Notes under the pieces: model-generated | What the model was told of the DNA's origin: nothing | Seen by the model: only the letters and a program-made list of their open reading frames with translations | The model's database searches: none | Shown: positions 26,531 to 35,135 of the stretch, in pieces | Layout: the number at the start of each line of letters is the position of its first letter | Position numbering within the stretch: position 1 is the first letter of the stretch | Translations under genes and position numbers: made by a program | NCBI GenBank assembly: GCA_003650365.1 | Contig: QMPA01000002.1 | Span: forward strand, 1 to 53,885 | DNA: 53,885 nt | Reading direction: 5' to 3' | Source: Bacteroidota bacterium | GTDB lineage: Bacteria > Bacteroidota > Bacteroidia > Bacteroidales > F082

Positions 26531-26596
26531 GGGAAGTAGGGAAGTAGGGAAATAGGGAAATAGGGGAATAAGGGAATAGGGAATAGGGAAATAAGG
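26527..26596. repeat. Degenerate GGGAAATA minisatellite after ispF
   Basis: About eight units of 7-9 bases (GGGAAGTA, GGGAAATA, GGGAATA, GGGGAATAA) run from the ispF stop codon. A longer and more regular array of the same unit lies at 31553-31697. No spacers are present, so it is not CRISPR. Confidence 0.75.
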
Positions 26597-26607
26597 ACGA
26601 GTCAATA

Positions 26608-26655
26608 AGTCGTCAGACCACTATTACGCCAAATCAAAAATGTGGTCATACGACT
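26608..26655. repeat. REP-like hairpin 3
   Basis: The arms AGTCGTCAGACCAC (26608-26621) and GTGGTCATACGACT (26642-26655) pair with two mismatches. The loop holds ACGCCAAATCAA, the inverse complement of the loop motif in the hairpin at 6252-6297, so this is an inverted copy of that family. Confidence 0.62.
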
Positions 26656-26663
26656 AATATTTC

Positions 26664-26709
26664 AATATTCAATTAGCCCGGTCAGCCTGAGCGAAGTCGA
26701 AGGTAGTTC
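26664..26709 (+). repeat. 46-bp dispersed repeat, copy 1
   Basis: The segment beginning AATATTCAATTAGCCCGG and ending GCGAAGTCGAAGGTAGTTC is identical, in inverse complement, to 37091-37136 in the rnfG-rnfE gap. Its core CCTGAGCGAAGTCGAAGG also occurs at 9337-9354. Confidence 0.85.
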
Positions 26710-26746
26710 AAGGGTTCAAACATTCAAGGATTTACGCATTCAAGCA

Positions 26747-27292
26747 TTAATTGTTGCTAAAGGCATTAAAAATAATCCACAATTCAATCTCGTTGTCAAA
26801 GCCATAGAAGGCGGGCAGTTGCAATTCATCATTATACAGTTTCCCCTGGAATGTGAAAATCCGGTAGTTTGTTGTACCTGAACCTGGCCGTGTAATGGTT
26901 ATTTGAAAGGCGATGGTTTCATCCAGCCCCAGCTCTTCACAAATTAATTGAAGTTCGACCGGATAAGTCTGATTAATACTTTTCTGGTTAATGATTTCAC
27001 GGATAGGTAAAATCCCTTTGAAAACATATTCAAATTTTTCTTCTCCGGCAGTTTGCTCATGAAACTCAGGGTGGATTGTTGAGATAAAGTCAGTGTTTTT
27101 TAAACGTGTGGTAAAATCACCATTCCGATAATCCAGAAAAGTCGTAATATTTTTGTTTTCCCACTGGTAATTCTCACCATTTTTAAACGCATTAATTTTT
27201 AAAGCGGCTTTGTTGGTTTGGTAGCGGGTTTCTTGCGCCAGGCTTAAATTAATTGTGAAAATAATGACTGCTAAAGTGATTAGGGTTTTCAT
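26747..27292 (-). CDS. Exported protein of unknown function
   Basis: From the ATG at 27292 the protein has 181 residues and a good signal peptide (KTLITLAVIIFTINLSLA, then QE). A longer frame reaches 27418 but runs through repeat DNA and would bury the signal, so the shorter form is preferred. The mature part is beta-rich (NGDFTTRLKNTDFI, EKFEYVFKGILPI, TIAFQITITRPGSG, ELWIIFNAFSNN) and distantly recalls the lipocalin-like YceI fold; I would not assign that family. It stands alone between ispF and a helicase gene. Confidence 0.68.
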   Translation of the reverse strand: MKTLITLAVIIFTINLSLAQETRYQTNKAALKINAFKNGENYQWENKNITTFLDYRNGDFTTRLKNTDFISTIHPEFHEQTAGEEKFEYVFKGILPIREIINQKSINQTYPVELQLICEELGLDETIAFQITITRPGSGTTNYRIFTFQGKLYNDELQLPAFYGFDNEIELWIIFNAFSNN

Positions 27293-27322
27293 TGTTCGTA
27301 GGTTTTTAATGTTCATTTGAAA

Positions 27323-27508
27323 TCCACCTTCTTTGATGGTGGTTATGTTCTTTTTGTTATACATATTATTTCTTAACTGGAAGGATGGAAGGGTGGAAGA
27401 AGTCACTAAATCAACCATCCTTCCTTCCTTTTTTCTTCCATCCTTCCAGTCGTATTTCGATGAAGCGCCCTATGGGTGCAATTCAAGTCCACCTTCTTTG
27501 AGGGTGGA
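27323..27508. repeat. Cluster of hairpin repeats upstream of the exported-protein gene
   Basis: Two copies of TCCACCTTCTTTGAKGGTGG (27323-27342 and 27488-27507), each able to fold on itself, flank an inverted repeat with 16-base arms ACTGGAAGGATGGAAG (27376-27391) and its complement (27435-27450). The region 27293-27625 shows no convincing gene. The 16-base palindrome AAAAATAGCTATTTTT at 27557-27572 lies downstream of the helicase stop. Confidence 0.6.
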
Positions 27509-27625
27509 TTCTTTAATTTTTTATGGCAAGCACTTTTACTCAATTTATCAATAAGTAAAAATAGCTATTTTTCTTGAATTCGACAATCTGTCTTTAACAA
27601 TTCAATACACCCCAAAAGACAACCT

Positions 27626-29062
27626 TCACTCCTCAAAAAAGGAGTCATTAAAGTTAATCAGGTATAACTTTTTAGTTGAACGGGTGAGTGCGGTATAAAG
27701 CCAGCGCAGGTATTCGGTGTTGACCATTTCGTCGTTTAGGTAGCCCTGGTCAACAATTACAATTGGCCATTGGCCACCCTGTGTTTTGTGGCAGGTGAGT
27801 GCATAGCCGAATTTTACATGCAGTGCATTTAAATAAGGGTTCTTTTTCATTTTGTTCATCCGGCCCGATTTTGAAGGAATATCAAAATAATCTTCTTCAA
27901 TGCGGGCAAACAACTCATTGCTGTTTTCCCGCGATAATCCAGGACCATCGGCTGTAAGTGTATCGAGAAGTAGTTTCACACTAAGTGCCTTCTCTTCCGG
28001 ATAATCGAGCAATCGGATGTCAACATCAGCGAAATGGAAACCGTACATTTCCTCGGTTTTCAGAACCCTTAACACACTCAGTAAATCACCATTGGCAATA
28101 AAACCTGCTTTTGAATCCGCATCAAGCCAATAGTAATTATTCTTAACAACCATCAATGCATCGCCTCCTTCCAGCATCGATTCGCGTTGTAAAATATGCT
28201 CCCTTATTTGCTGGTTAAACAAATTAGCCCGCTTATTGGAACGGCAAACCAAAACGGCATCTTCTGCATCGCTGTTCATAAAAGTTTGCTGCAATAGTTC
28301 TTCAAATTCGTAGCCATCATTTATACGGACAATATCTGACTTAAAACGGGAAGTTTCAAAAAACGGGGGGGCACTGTTCTGCATTGTAATTTTCTCCCGC
28401 AAACGGGTAGCCGAAAAAAGAATGCCCGAATCTTCTGATTGCCGCATCACCTCTCTCATTTCAAAATCATAAGCCGTTACAGAAAAAGCACTGTGGATGT
28501 AGTCAATTTCAAGGGCAGGACTCAGTTGCAATCCGACTGGCGGAAGTTGTGCTGTGTCGCCCACCAAAACCATTTTGTTATTTGAACTTGAAAATACATA
28601 GGCCATTAAATCGTCGAGGAGACTTCTTGTCGAGAAAAAGCTTTCATTCTGTCGACTTTCATCATTTATCATGGAAGCCTCATCAATAATAAAGACTGTA
28701 TTTTTAGATTGATTGGGTGCAAGCAGCATGCGGTGTGCCCCTTCTTTTGTGTTAAAGATTTGGTAAATACGCCGGTGAATAGTGCTGGCCTGAAAGCCGG
28801 TATATTGCGCCAGCACTTTGGCTGCCCTTCCCGTTGGTGCAAGTAAAACAAATTGCTTTTTTGAATCAGCAAGAAAACTGACGTAAGCACTGATTAGACT
28901 GGTTTTCCCCGTTCCGGCATAACCTTTTAGAATATATACAGGGGAAGGTTTTTTACTCAACTCAAAGGCGGAAAGGTGACTGATAGCCTTGTCCTGGTCT
29001 TTGGTAGGTAGGTAATTAAAATGATTTAAAAGCGCTTTCTGAACCGCCTTTTGATGTATCAT
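27626..29062 (-). CDS. RecD-like ATP-dependent DNA helicase (AAA family)
   Basis: The 478-residue protein has the superfamily 1B helicase motifs: Walker A GYAGTGKTS (48-56), APTGRAAKVL (motif Ia), VFIIDEASMI (Walker B), VLVGDTAQLPPVG (motif III), and a UvrD-like C-terminal part with YALTCHKTQGGQWP and WLYTALTRSTKKLYL. It is shorter than RecD2 and lacks a long N-terminal region, matching the compact RecD-like helicases common in Bacteroidota. It would unwind DNA 5' to 3'. It lies 76 bp after tamL on the same strand. The cellular role is not evident from context. Confidence 0.87.
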   Translation of the reverse strand: MIHQKAVQKALLNHFNYLPTKDQDKAISHLSAFELSKKPSPVYILKGYAGTGKTSLISAYVSFLADSKKQFVLLAPTGRAAKVLAQYTGFQASTIHRRIYQIFNTKEGAHRMLLAPNQSKNTVFIIDEASMINDESRQNESFFSTRSLLDDLMAYVFSSSNNKMVLVGDTAQLPPVGLQLSPALEIDYIHSAFSVTAYDFEMREVMRQSEDSGILFSATRLREKITMQNSAPPFFETSRFKSDIVRINDGYEFEELLQQTFMNSDAEDAVLVCRSNKRANLFNQQIREHILQRESMLEGGDALMVVKNNYYWLDADSKAGFIANGDLLSVLRVLKTEEMYGFHFADVDIRLLDYPEEKALSVKLLLDTLTADGPGLSRENSNELFARIEEDYFDIPSKSGRMNKMKKNPYLNALHVKFGYALTCHKTQGGQWPIVIVDQGYLNDEMVNTEYLRWLYTALTRSTKKLYLINFNDSFFEE

Positions 29063-29138
29063 TTTTGATTCTTTAAGTTACAGATTAACAATTTTAAGCT
29101 TTGAATGTTGAGTTTTGTATTTTGTATTTTGAACTTAT

Positions 29139-31487
29139 TTAGAAAGGGTATCCTATCCCAAAATTCAACCTGAAATCGGAAAACTTCAGGTAATCAAATC
29201 GCCACTTTTCTCCCTCTAAAGCCGGGTCTCTTAGCGGAATAGCTGCATCTATTCTAAAGATAAAAAATTGGAAATCGAATCGAAAACCAAGGCCGGCATC
29301 AACTGCCAATTGTTGATAAAACGTGTCAAAATTAAATTGTCCGCCAATAAAAGTAATGGTGTCGTTGTTGTAAGTCCAGATATTACCAACATCAGCAAAT
29401 AGTGCCCCTTTAAAGAATTTGTAAATCGTAAAACGATATTCTACATTTCCTTCCATTTGAATATCACCAATCCGCTCGTAATCAGTTCTGCCAGAATATG
29501 CACCCGGTCCAAGCATCCGGTATTCCCATCCTCGCATATCGTTGGCACCGCCACCATAATAGCCTTTTTCGTAGGGTATTTCGTTTGAGTTTCCGTAAGG
29601 GATGGCGACTCCCATTATAATCCTGAACACTATACTGCTTGATCTTTCTCTCAGATAATAGTAGTGACGATAATCAAAATTCATCCTTAGAAACTGGGCA
29701 TAACGGACGCCTAAAAATTGGTAGAAGCCTTCGTCTGATTTATTTGAATTGAACAAGTTATCCAAGCCATATAAAAGATTACCGGAAGACTCAAAATTGA
29801 CCCTCAAGTAGTCAAAATTCCTCTTGGCTGTTAAGTTCTGGTTGTTAAAAATAATGCTGTATTTCAGCCCAAAAACCATGTGGTCGGAGTACTGCTCAAC
29901 CAATCTTCTGTTTTTTTCCTGTTCCAGAATCGAATCAAATTCTGGTGTCCGATTTACATTTACATAATTTAGGTTAAGTGGGGTAAGAATGTGTTTAATG
30001 CGCAGGTTCTGATTCCATGTATAACCAATGTCAATGTTAAAAATATTCCTGGAATAATAGGGTCTGTTTTGAAAACTATAACCAAAAGAAAGATTGGTTT
30101 GTGGAGCATATCTTTGGTTGAAGCGCTCTAATCTGATTGGTGAAAGAAAACGTGGAAAAAAAAGTGTGCCATCAAAGCCCGCTTCAAAAGTATTGAAGAT
30201 ACCTGTACTTGTGTTCCCTCCCTCAATATCACTGATGGTTTGTGCCTCAAAACCTCCCTTCAGACGAATACGCAGCACATCTGCCCTTCCGAAAATGTTT
30301 TTATTGAGCCAAATCAAATTTCCCCGTATACCTAAGTCGCCACTTGAGTTAGTGCCTTCCATTTCGGCACTAAATGTATTGAGGTCAGCATGCTGAATTT
30401 GGATGCGCGAATTCAAATATTTTTTTTCAGAATCCGGACTGTTTCCTGCATTCGTTGTATCGAAGCTGACTGTTGCCGTACGGATGATCCGATAATTAAA
30501 AAGACGTCGGTAAGTATTTTGTAAATCTGAAGCAGAATAAGGTTCTCCGGGTTTTATTTTAACACTTGAATTGAAAGCCTTGGCTTTTATCTTCATTTTG
30601 TTGCGGTATAAAAACGAATAAGTATAATTGGTCGTATCAGGCCAAAAGCGGATGCTGTGTATTAAAGTGTCGTAATCAAAATCTAAGTTTGGCTTAAAGT
30701 TCTCGAGAATATCTACCCTGTTAATAAAATAACGACTATGGTTTTTTTCGCTGTGTTCTTCAGGATCAGAAGCATTAACAGTTTTAATGTTGTTTATTTT
30801 TATAACAACAGTCATCTTGTGTGCATTAAAACTGCTGTCAACAACGTACTGAATATAGTTCCGGTTGAAATAGTAATAACCAACATCACGAAGTTCGGCA
30901 GTAATGCGGTCGCGCTCGTCATCAAAAGTGTAGGCATTGTAAATGTCACCTGTTTTCAATAGGCTCTTGTCCAATTCGTTGAAAACAAAACTCTTTAGTA
31001 AGCTGTCAGGAATTTCATAAGTTATTTTCGAAATTCGATAAGGGGTTGCCGGTGTGATTTCGTAATGTAGTTTAACAATTTTATTGCCAAAATCTGTTGT
31101 GTGTTGAACCTCAGAATTAAAAAAACCAATATTGTTTAAGTATTGTTTTAAACGATGGTTAACTTTTTCGGCATCTTCAACAGTATAAAAAACAGGAGGT
31201 TCGCTAAAATGTTTGGTCATCCATTTATTGAATTTCTTCTCCCCATCATGGTGCTTGAAATAAATTCCCAATTGGGTCCGGATACCGAAAACCTTTTTGT
31301 TGGGAACAGGTTTCAAGAAAGTGCGGAGAACTGAGTTGTCAATATCCGGTGTTTTCTCGCTGAGTGTAATCTTATATTTATTGATCAGGATTTCATCATC
31401 CTTCAAATATTTCTTTACCGCACAGCCACTAAAAATGCTGATAAGCAGCATGAGCAGAAAACTTATTTTAAAATATTTGTTTATCAA
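29139..31487 (-). CDS. tamL: Translocation and assembly module lipoprotein TamL (BamA/TamA superfamily)
   Basis: The 782-residue protein starts with a lipoprotein signal (lipobox IFSGC, Cys22), which separates TamL of Bacteroidota from the TamA barrel of Proteobacteria. POTRA-like segments follow (for example KVNHRLKQYLNNIGFFNSEV), then an Omp85 barrel with the late motif EKGYYGGGANDMRGWEYRMLGPG and a C-terminal FRLNFGIGYPF strand. TamL works with TamB in outer-membrane and envelope biogenesis; no tamB is adjacent here. The start is TTG at 31487, which places the lipobox correctly, 20 bases after a TAAATTTG promoter box. Confidence 0.87.
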   Translation of the reverse strand: MINKYFKISFLLMLLISIFSGCAVKKYLKDDEILINKYKITLSEKTPDIDNSVLRTFLKPVPNKKVFGIRTQLGIYFKHHDGEKKFNKWMTKHFSEPPVFYTVEDAEKVNHRLKQYLNNIGFFNSEVQHTTDFGNKIVKLHYEITPATPYRISKITYEIPDSLLKSFVFNELDKSLLKTGDIYNAYTFDDERDRITAELRDVGYYYFNRNYIQYVVDSSFNAHKMTVVIKINNIKTVNASDPEEHSEKNHSRYFINRVDILENFKPNLDFDYDTLIHSIRFWPDTTNYTYSFLYRNKMKIKAKAFNSSVKIKPGEPYSASDLQNTYRRLFNYRIIRTATVSFDTTNAGNSPDSEKKYLNSRIQIQHADLNTFSAEMEGTNSSGDLGIRGNLIWLNKNIFGRADVLRIRLKGGFEAQTISDIEGGNTSTGIFNTFEAGFDGTLFFPRFLSPIRLERFNQRYAPQTNLSFGYSFQNRPYYSRNIFNIDIGYTWNQNLRIKHILTPLNLNYVNVNRTPEFDSILEQEKNRRLVEQYSDHMVFGLKYSIIFNNQNLTAKRNFDYLRVNFESSGNLLYGLDNLFNSNKSDEGFYQFLGVRYAQFLRMNFDYRHYYYLRERSSSIVFRIIMGVAIPYGNSNEIPYEKGYYGGGANDMRGWEYRMLGPGAYSGRTDYERIGDIQMEGNVEYRFTIYKFFKGALFADVGNIWTYNNDTITFIGGQFNFDTFYQQLAVDAGLGFRFDFQFFIFRIDAAIPLRDPALEGEKWRFDYLKFSDFRLNFGIGYPF

Positions 31488-31507
31488 AAGAAATACAATT
31501 GTTACTG

Positions 31508-31515
31508 CAAATTTA
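31508..31515 (-). promoter_or_regulatory. Putative -7 box TAAATTTG for tamL
   Basis: The minus strand reads TAAATTTG, a perfect TAnnTTTG match, 20 bases before the TTG start at 31487. Its position supports that unusual start codon. Confidence 0.48.
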
Positions 31516-31552
31516 AGAAAAGAGGGATAGGAAAAAGAGGTGGAAGATAATT

Positions 31553-31697
31553 AGGGTAATAGGGTAATAGGGGAGTAGGGAAATAGGGAAATAGGGAAAT
31601 AGGGAAATAGGGAAATAGGGAGATAGGGAAATAGGGAGATAGGGAAATAGGGAGATAGGGAGATAGGGAGATAGGGAGATAGGGTAAAAGGGAATAG
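31553..31697. repeat. GGGAAATA/GGGAGATA minisatellite between murB and tamL
   Basis: About 17 near-perfect 8-base units (GGGAAATA alternating with GGGAGATA), bounded by GGGTAATA variants, span about 145 bp. Related C-rich units in the opposite orientation lie at 31750-31790. The array lies just upstream of the tamL promoter box and would be prone to slippage. A minus-strand frame through it is only low-complexity Ser/Pro/Tyr. No gene is seen in 31488-31797. Confidence 0.88.
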
Positions 31698-31797
31698 AGT
31701 GTCTTGTCCTGAAATAGGTTGACATAAAAATGGGATGGGTAGACAAGCCTTATTCCCCTTATTTCCCTTACACCCTTATTCCCCCAATAGCACTTTC

Positions 31798-32814
31798 CTA
31801 TACCACATTAACTTCCATATCCAAGTCAATCCCAAACTTCTTTTTTACACTTTTTTGAATAGAAATTGCAAGTGCCAGCATTTCTTTGCCACTTGCATTT
31901 CCGAAATTAACCAATACCAGCGATTGCTTTTCATAAACGCCTGCATCGCCAATGCGTTTTCCTTTCCATCCGCATTGTTCGACCAGCCAACCCGCAGCAA
32001 GTTTGAATTTTTTATCAGATAATTTATAGACGGGCATGTCGGTAAATTGTTTCCTTAGCAATTCAAGCTTTGAAATATTAACAACAGGGTTTTTAAAAAA
32101 ACTACCTGCATTTTTCAATTCTTCCGGTTCAGGAAGTTTAGAACGCCGAATCGTTTTGATCAATTCACTGACTTGTTTAAGGTCTATTTTCGAAGGATCA
32201 ACATTTGCAAAAGCTTCTTTTAATGGTCCGTATTCCAAATGAAAGTTTGGGGCTTTGTTCAATTGAAAAGTGACGTTTAATATAAAGTACTTTCCCTTAT
32301 GTTGCTGTTTAAATATGCTGTTACGGTATGCAAATTCACATGCTTTGTTGTCGAAGTGAACGACTCTTCCAGTTGCCAGTTCAAATGCTTCCAGGCTTTT
32401 CATCACATCTTTTAGCTCAATCCCATAGGCGCCAATATTTTGTACAGGAGCAGCGCCAACAGTGCCTGGTATAAGGCTTAGGTTTTCTAATCCGTACCAG
32501 CTGTTTTCAACTGTAAAGTCAACCAATGAAGACCAAAATTCACCTCCACTAACCTGCAAGATAATATGCTGTTCTGTTTCGCGTATCACTTTTTTACCGC
32601 GCATTTGGTTAAGAAGAACGATCCCTTCAAAATGATCGGTAAACAATATATTGCTGCCTTCGCCAAGGACAAGAATTTGCTGGTTTTTCAAGTGTCCATC
32701 TTCAAACAATTCATGCAAATCATTCAAAGAAGTAATCATGGCTGCTTGCCTGGTTTCCACTTCAATCCCAAATGTATTGAAAGGTTTTAAACAGAAGTCT
32801 TTTTTTATTAACAT
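31798..32814 (-). CDS. murB: UDP-N-acetylmuramate dehydrogenase
   Basis: The 338-residue type I MurB has the FAD-binding motifs VLGEGSNILFT (49-59) and SLIPGTVGAAPVQNIGAYG (113-131), Tyr163-Arg164 in the FAYRNS block, the catalytic proton donor Ser238 in NAGSFFKNP, and a C-terminal Glu334 corresponding to the E. coli catalytic glutamate. It reduces UDP-GlcNAc-enolpyruvate to UDP-MurNAc with NADPH. A TATCTTTG box ends 7 bases before its ATG. It is divergent from the glycosyltransferase gene, with almost no space between the two possible ATGs. Confidence 0.96.
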   Translation of the reverse strand: MLIKKDFCLKPFNTFGIEVETRQAAMITSLNDLHELFEDGHLKNQQILVLGEGSNILFTDHFEGIVLLNQMRGKKVIRETEQHIILQVSGGEFWSSLVDFTVENSWYGLENLSLIPGTVGAAPVQNIGAYGIELKDVMKSLEAFELATGRVVHFDNKACEFAYRNSIFKQQHKGKYFILNVTFQLNKAPNFHLEYGPLKEAFANVDPSKIDLKQVSELIKTIRRSKLPEPEELKNAGSFFKNPVVNISKLELLRKQFTDMPVYKLSDKKFKLAAGWLVEQCGWKGKRIGDAGVYEKQSLVLVNFGNASGKEMLALAISIQKSVKKKFGIDLDMEVNVV

Positions 32815-32815
32815 T

Positions 32816-34024
32816 ATGAACCAAAGATATAAAAACCGGGCAATATTTTCTCCCTGCTGCTGTTGTTCTAAAAAGCCGCTTCATTTTACAATTTTTTATC
32901 AATTGCAAAAAAAAGTCATTGTATCTGTCATTAACGACCTGGTTACCGACCAGCGAGTAAGTAAGGTTTGTCAAAGTCTTGCCAAGATGGGGTTTGAAAT
33001 TTTGTTGGTAGGAAGAATACTACCGAATAGTTTACCAATGGATGACAGACCTTACCGTATTCATCGTATGAAATTGGTATTTACAAAAGGGGCATTTTTT
33101 TATGCAGAATTTAATCTGCGACTCTTCTTTTTCCTGTTGTTTCACAAAGCAGACTTGCTTGTTGCCAATGATCTGGATACGCTTTTACCCAACTATTTAA
33201 TTTCAAAAATTAGACGTACAGGTTTGGTCTACGACAGCCATGAATATTTTACAGAGGTACCTGAATTAGTCAACCGAAAAAGGACACAAAAAATCTGGAA
33301 AACCATTGAAAGAAATATCTTCCCAAAGCTGACAGATGTAATTACGGTAAACGATTCCATTGCTGATCTTTATGAGAAAGAATATGGAATCAGACTGAAA
33401 GTAGTACGTAATGTTCCGCTTAAGCGATCCGGTAAATTAAAACCGGCAAGCCGGCAAACGCTGGATATTCCTGAATCAAAAAAAATTCTCATCATGCAAG
33501 GTTCTGGCATCAACATTCATCGTGGTGCAGAAGAAATGGTTGAAGCCATGCAATACATTGATGGTGCTGTATTACTGATTGTTGGAGGTGGTGATGTAAT
33601 TGACAAGCTAAAAGAAATTGTCAGTGAAAAATTGCTTGGGGAAAAAGTGATTTTCAAAAAACGCCAGACTTATGATAAGCTAATGCAATTTACTGCCCTT
33701 GCCGATCTGGGACTTACACTTGATAAAGATACTAACCTGAATTATCGCTTTAGCCTGCCCAATAAACTTTTCGATTATATTCAGGCTGGCACTCCTGTTC
33801 TCGCCTCGAAACTTCCTGAAATAGAAAAAATAGTTACTACTTATAATATTGGTGGCTTTATTGCTGACCACAATCCCAAACACATTGCGCAAAAAATTAG
33901 TGAAATACTTAGTAACCAATCGCTAATCGAAGAGTGGAAAAAAAACTGTACTTTTGCCGCCTCCCAATTGAATTGGGAAAACGAAGAAAAAGTGCTGCAA
34001 AGCGTTTATCGTAAATATGCCTGA
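32816..34024 (+). CDS. Glycosyltransferase, GT4-like (GT-B fold)
   Basis: The protein shows the GT-B layout: an N-terminal VIVSVINDLVTDQRVSKVC Rossmann start, then DLLVANDLDTLLPNYL, YDSHEYFTEVPEL, and a C-terminal donor-binding half with ILIMQGSGINIHRGAEEMVEA and FSLPNKLFDYIQAGTPVLAS. It probably transfers a sugar from a nucleotide donor to an envelope glycan. The start is uncertain: ATG 32816 adds an odd N-terminus with four consecutive cysteines, while TTG 32903 would begin right at the conserved core and leave room for the murB promoter. It overlaps the next glycosyltransferase by 8 bp. Confidence 0.83.
   Translation: MNQRYKNRAIFSPCCCCSKKPLHFTIFYQLQKKVIVSVINDLVTDQRVSKVCQSLAKMGFEILLVGRILPNSLPMDDRPYRIHRMKLVFTKGAFFYAEFNLRLFFFLLFHKADLLVANDLDTLLPNYLISKIRRTGLVYDSHEYFTEVPELVNRKRTQKIWKTIERNIFPKLTDVITVNDSIADLYEKEYGIRLKVVRNVPLKRSGKLKPASRQTLDIPESKKILIMQGSGINIHRGAEEMVEAMQYIDGAVLLIVGGGDVIDKLKEIVSEKLLGEKVIFKKRQTYDKLMQFTALADLGLTLDKDTNLNYRFSLPNKLFDYIQAGTPVLASKLPEIEKIVTTYNIGGFIADHNPKHIAQKISEILSNQSLIEEWKKNCTFAASQLNWENEEKVLQSVYRKYA
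32822..32829 (-). promoter_or_regulatory. Putative -7 box TATCTTTG for murB
   Basis: The minus strand reads TATCTTTG, 7 bases before the murB ATG, so the transcript would have almost no leader. The box would lie inside codons of the neighbouring glycosyltransferase if that gene began at its first ATG (32816). Confidence 0.42.
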
Positions 34025-35135
34025 TCAACACTTACATATTGTATCTTTCGACATTCCGTTTCCGGCCAATTATGGTGGTGTAATTGACGTTTTTTATAAA
34101 GCCAAAGCTTTGGCGAAAAAAGGTGTGAATGTTCATTTGCATTGTTTTGAATACAACAGGGAACATTCAGATGAATTAGAAAAATTGTTTTATGCCGTAC
34201 ATTATTATAAGCGCGATATTTCTAAAAAGCAGCTTTTTAAGAGCATACCTTATATTGTCAGTTCCCGATCTTCAGAAGTACTTATCAAAACCTTACTAAA
34301 GGATAATTACCCTATTTTACTCGAGGGCCTGCACACTTGTGGTTTACTTGATGAGCCAAGGTTGAAAAACAGAAAGCGGATTGTGCGGACGCATAATATT
34401 GAACACGAGTATTATCAGAATCTGGCAAAGGTTGAGAATGATTTGTTTAAAAAGTATTATTTCTATAACGAATCAGCCAAACTAAAGCGCTACGAAAAAA
34501 TTCTGAGCAAATCGGACATGCTGCTTTCCATTTCAAAAAATGATGAAGATTATTTTTCATCGCATTTTAAGCGGGTTGAATTTGTGCCGGCATTTCATCC
34601 TTTCAAAAAAGTTGAAAGTAAAATTGGGAAGGGTGAATATGTTTTGTACCATGGGAATCTGTCTGTTCCTGAAAATTCAAATGCTGCAAAATTTCTGATA
34701 AATGAAGTTTTTAATGATTTGAATATTCCATTAAAAATTGCAGGATTAAATCCTCCAACTCATTTATCCAACCTCTTTAACAACGGCAAAAACATTGAGT
34801 TAATTCCTAATCCTGATGACGAAACCCTCAACGAGTTGATAAAAAATGCCCACATTAATGTTTCGGTAACTGCACAAAAAACTGGTCTTAAATTAAAACT
34901 GCTTAACACCTTATACAATGGGCGTTTTTGTTTGGTAAATGATAAGATGCTGAGTGGCAGCGACCTTGATGACTTATGTGTAATTGCAAACGATCGGGGG
35001 AGCATGAAACGAAAAATAAAAACTTTGTTTAAGCAGGATTTTTCTGCTGATAAAATTGAAGAGCGGAAAGAAAAACTCGGAACTGTTTACAACAATGGTC
35101 ACAATGTGGAGCACCTAATCAAGCTTGTTTGTTGA
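34017..35135 (+). CDS. Glycosyltransferase, second gene of the pair
   Basis: The 372-residue protein has a GT-B-type N-terminus (HIVSFDIPFPANYGGVID, then FYKAKALAKKGVNVHLHCF), a middle IVRTHNIEHEYYQNLAKVE motif seen in GT4-like enzymes, and a C-terminal half (EYVLYHGNLSVPENSNAAKF, LIKNAHINVSVTAQKTGLKL). Start and stop overlap with the preceding glycosyltransferase, so the two are translated as a unit and probably act in one glycan pathway. The donor sugar cannot be told. The 3' end overlaps the convergent ftsE by 21 bp. Confidence 0.82.
   Translation: MPDQHLHIVSFDIPFPANYGGVIDVFYKAKALAKKGVNVHLHCFEYNREHSDELEKLFYAVHYYKRDISKKQLFKSIPYIVSSRSSEVLIKTLLKDNYPILLEGLHTCGLLDEPRLKNRKRIVRTHNIEHEYYQNLAKVENDLFKKYYFYNESAKLKRYEKILSKSDMLLSISKNDEDYFSSHFKRVEFVPAFHPFKKVESKIGKGEYVLYHGNLSVPENSNAAKFLINEVFNDLNIPLKIAGLNPPTHLSNLFNNGKNIELIPNPDDETLNELIKNAHINVSVTAQKTGLKLKLLNTLYNGRFCLVNDKMLSGSDLDDLCVIANDRGSMKRKIKTLFKQDFSADKIEERKEKLGTVYNNGHNVEHLIKLVC

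Noticed and set aside
26747-27418. Exported-protein gene read from 27418
   Set aside because: The extra 42 codons translate hairpin repeats and would hide the signal peptide that starts at 27292.
31553-31697. Possible CRISPR array
   Set aside because: Units are 8 bases, head to tail, with no unique spacers and no cas genes in the window.
31513-31746. Minus-strand open frame of 77 codons, Ser/Pro/Tyr/Leu-rich
   Set aside because: It is a translation of the 8-bp tandem array; low complexity, no start context, not a gene.
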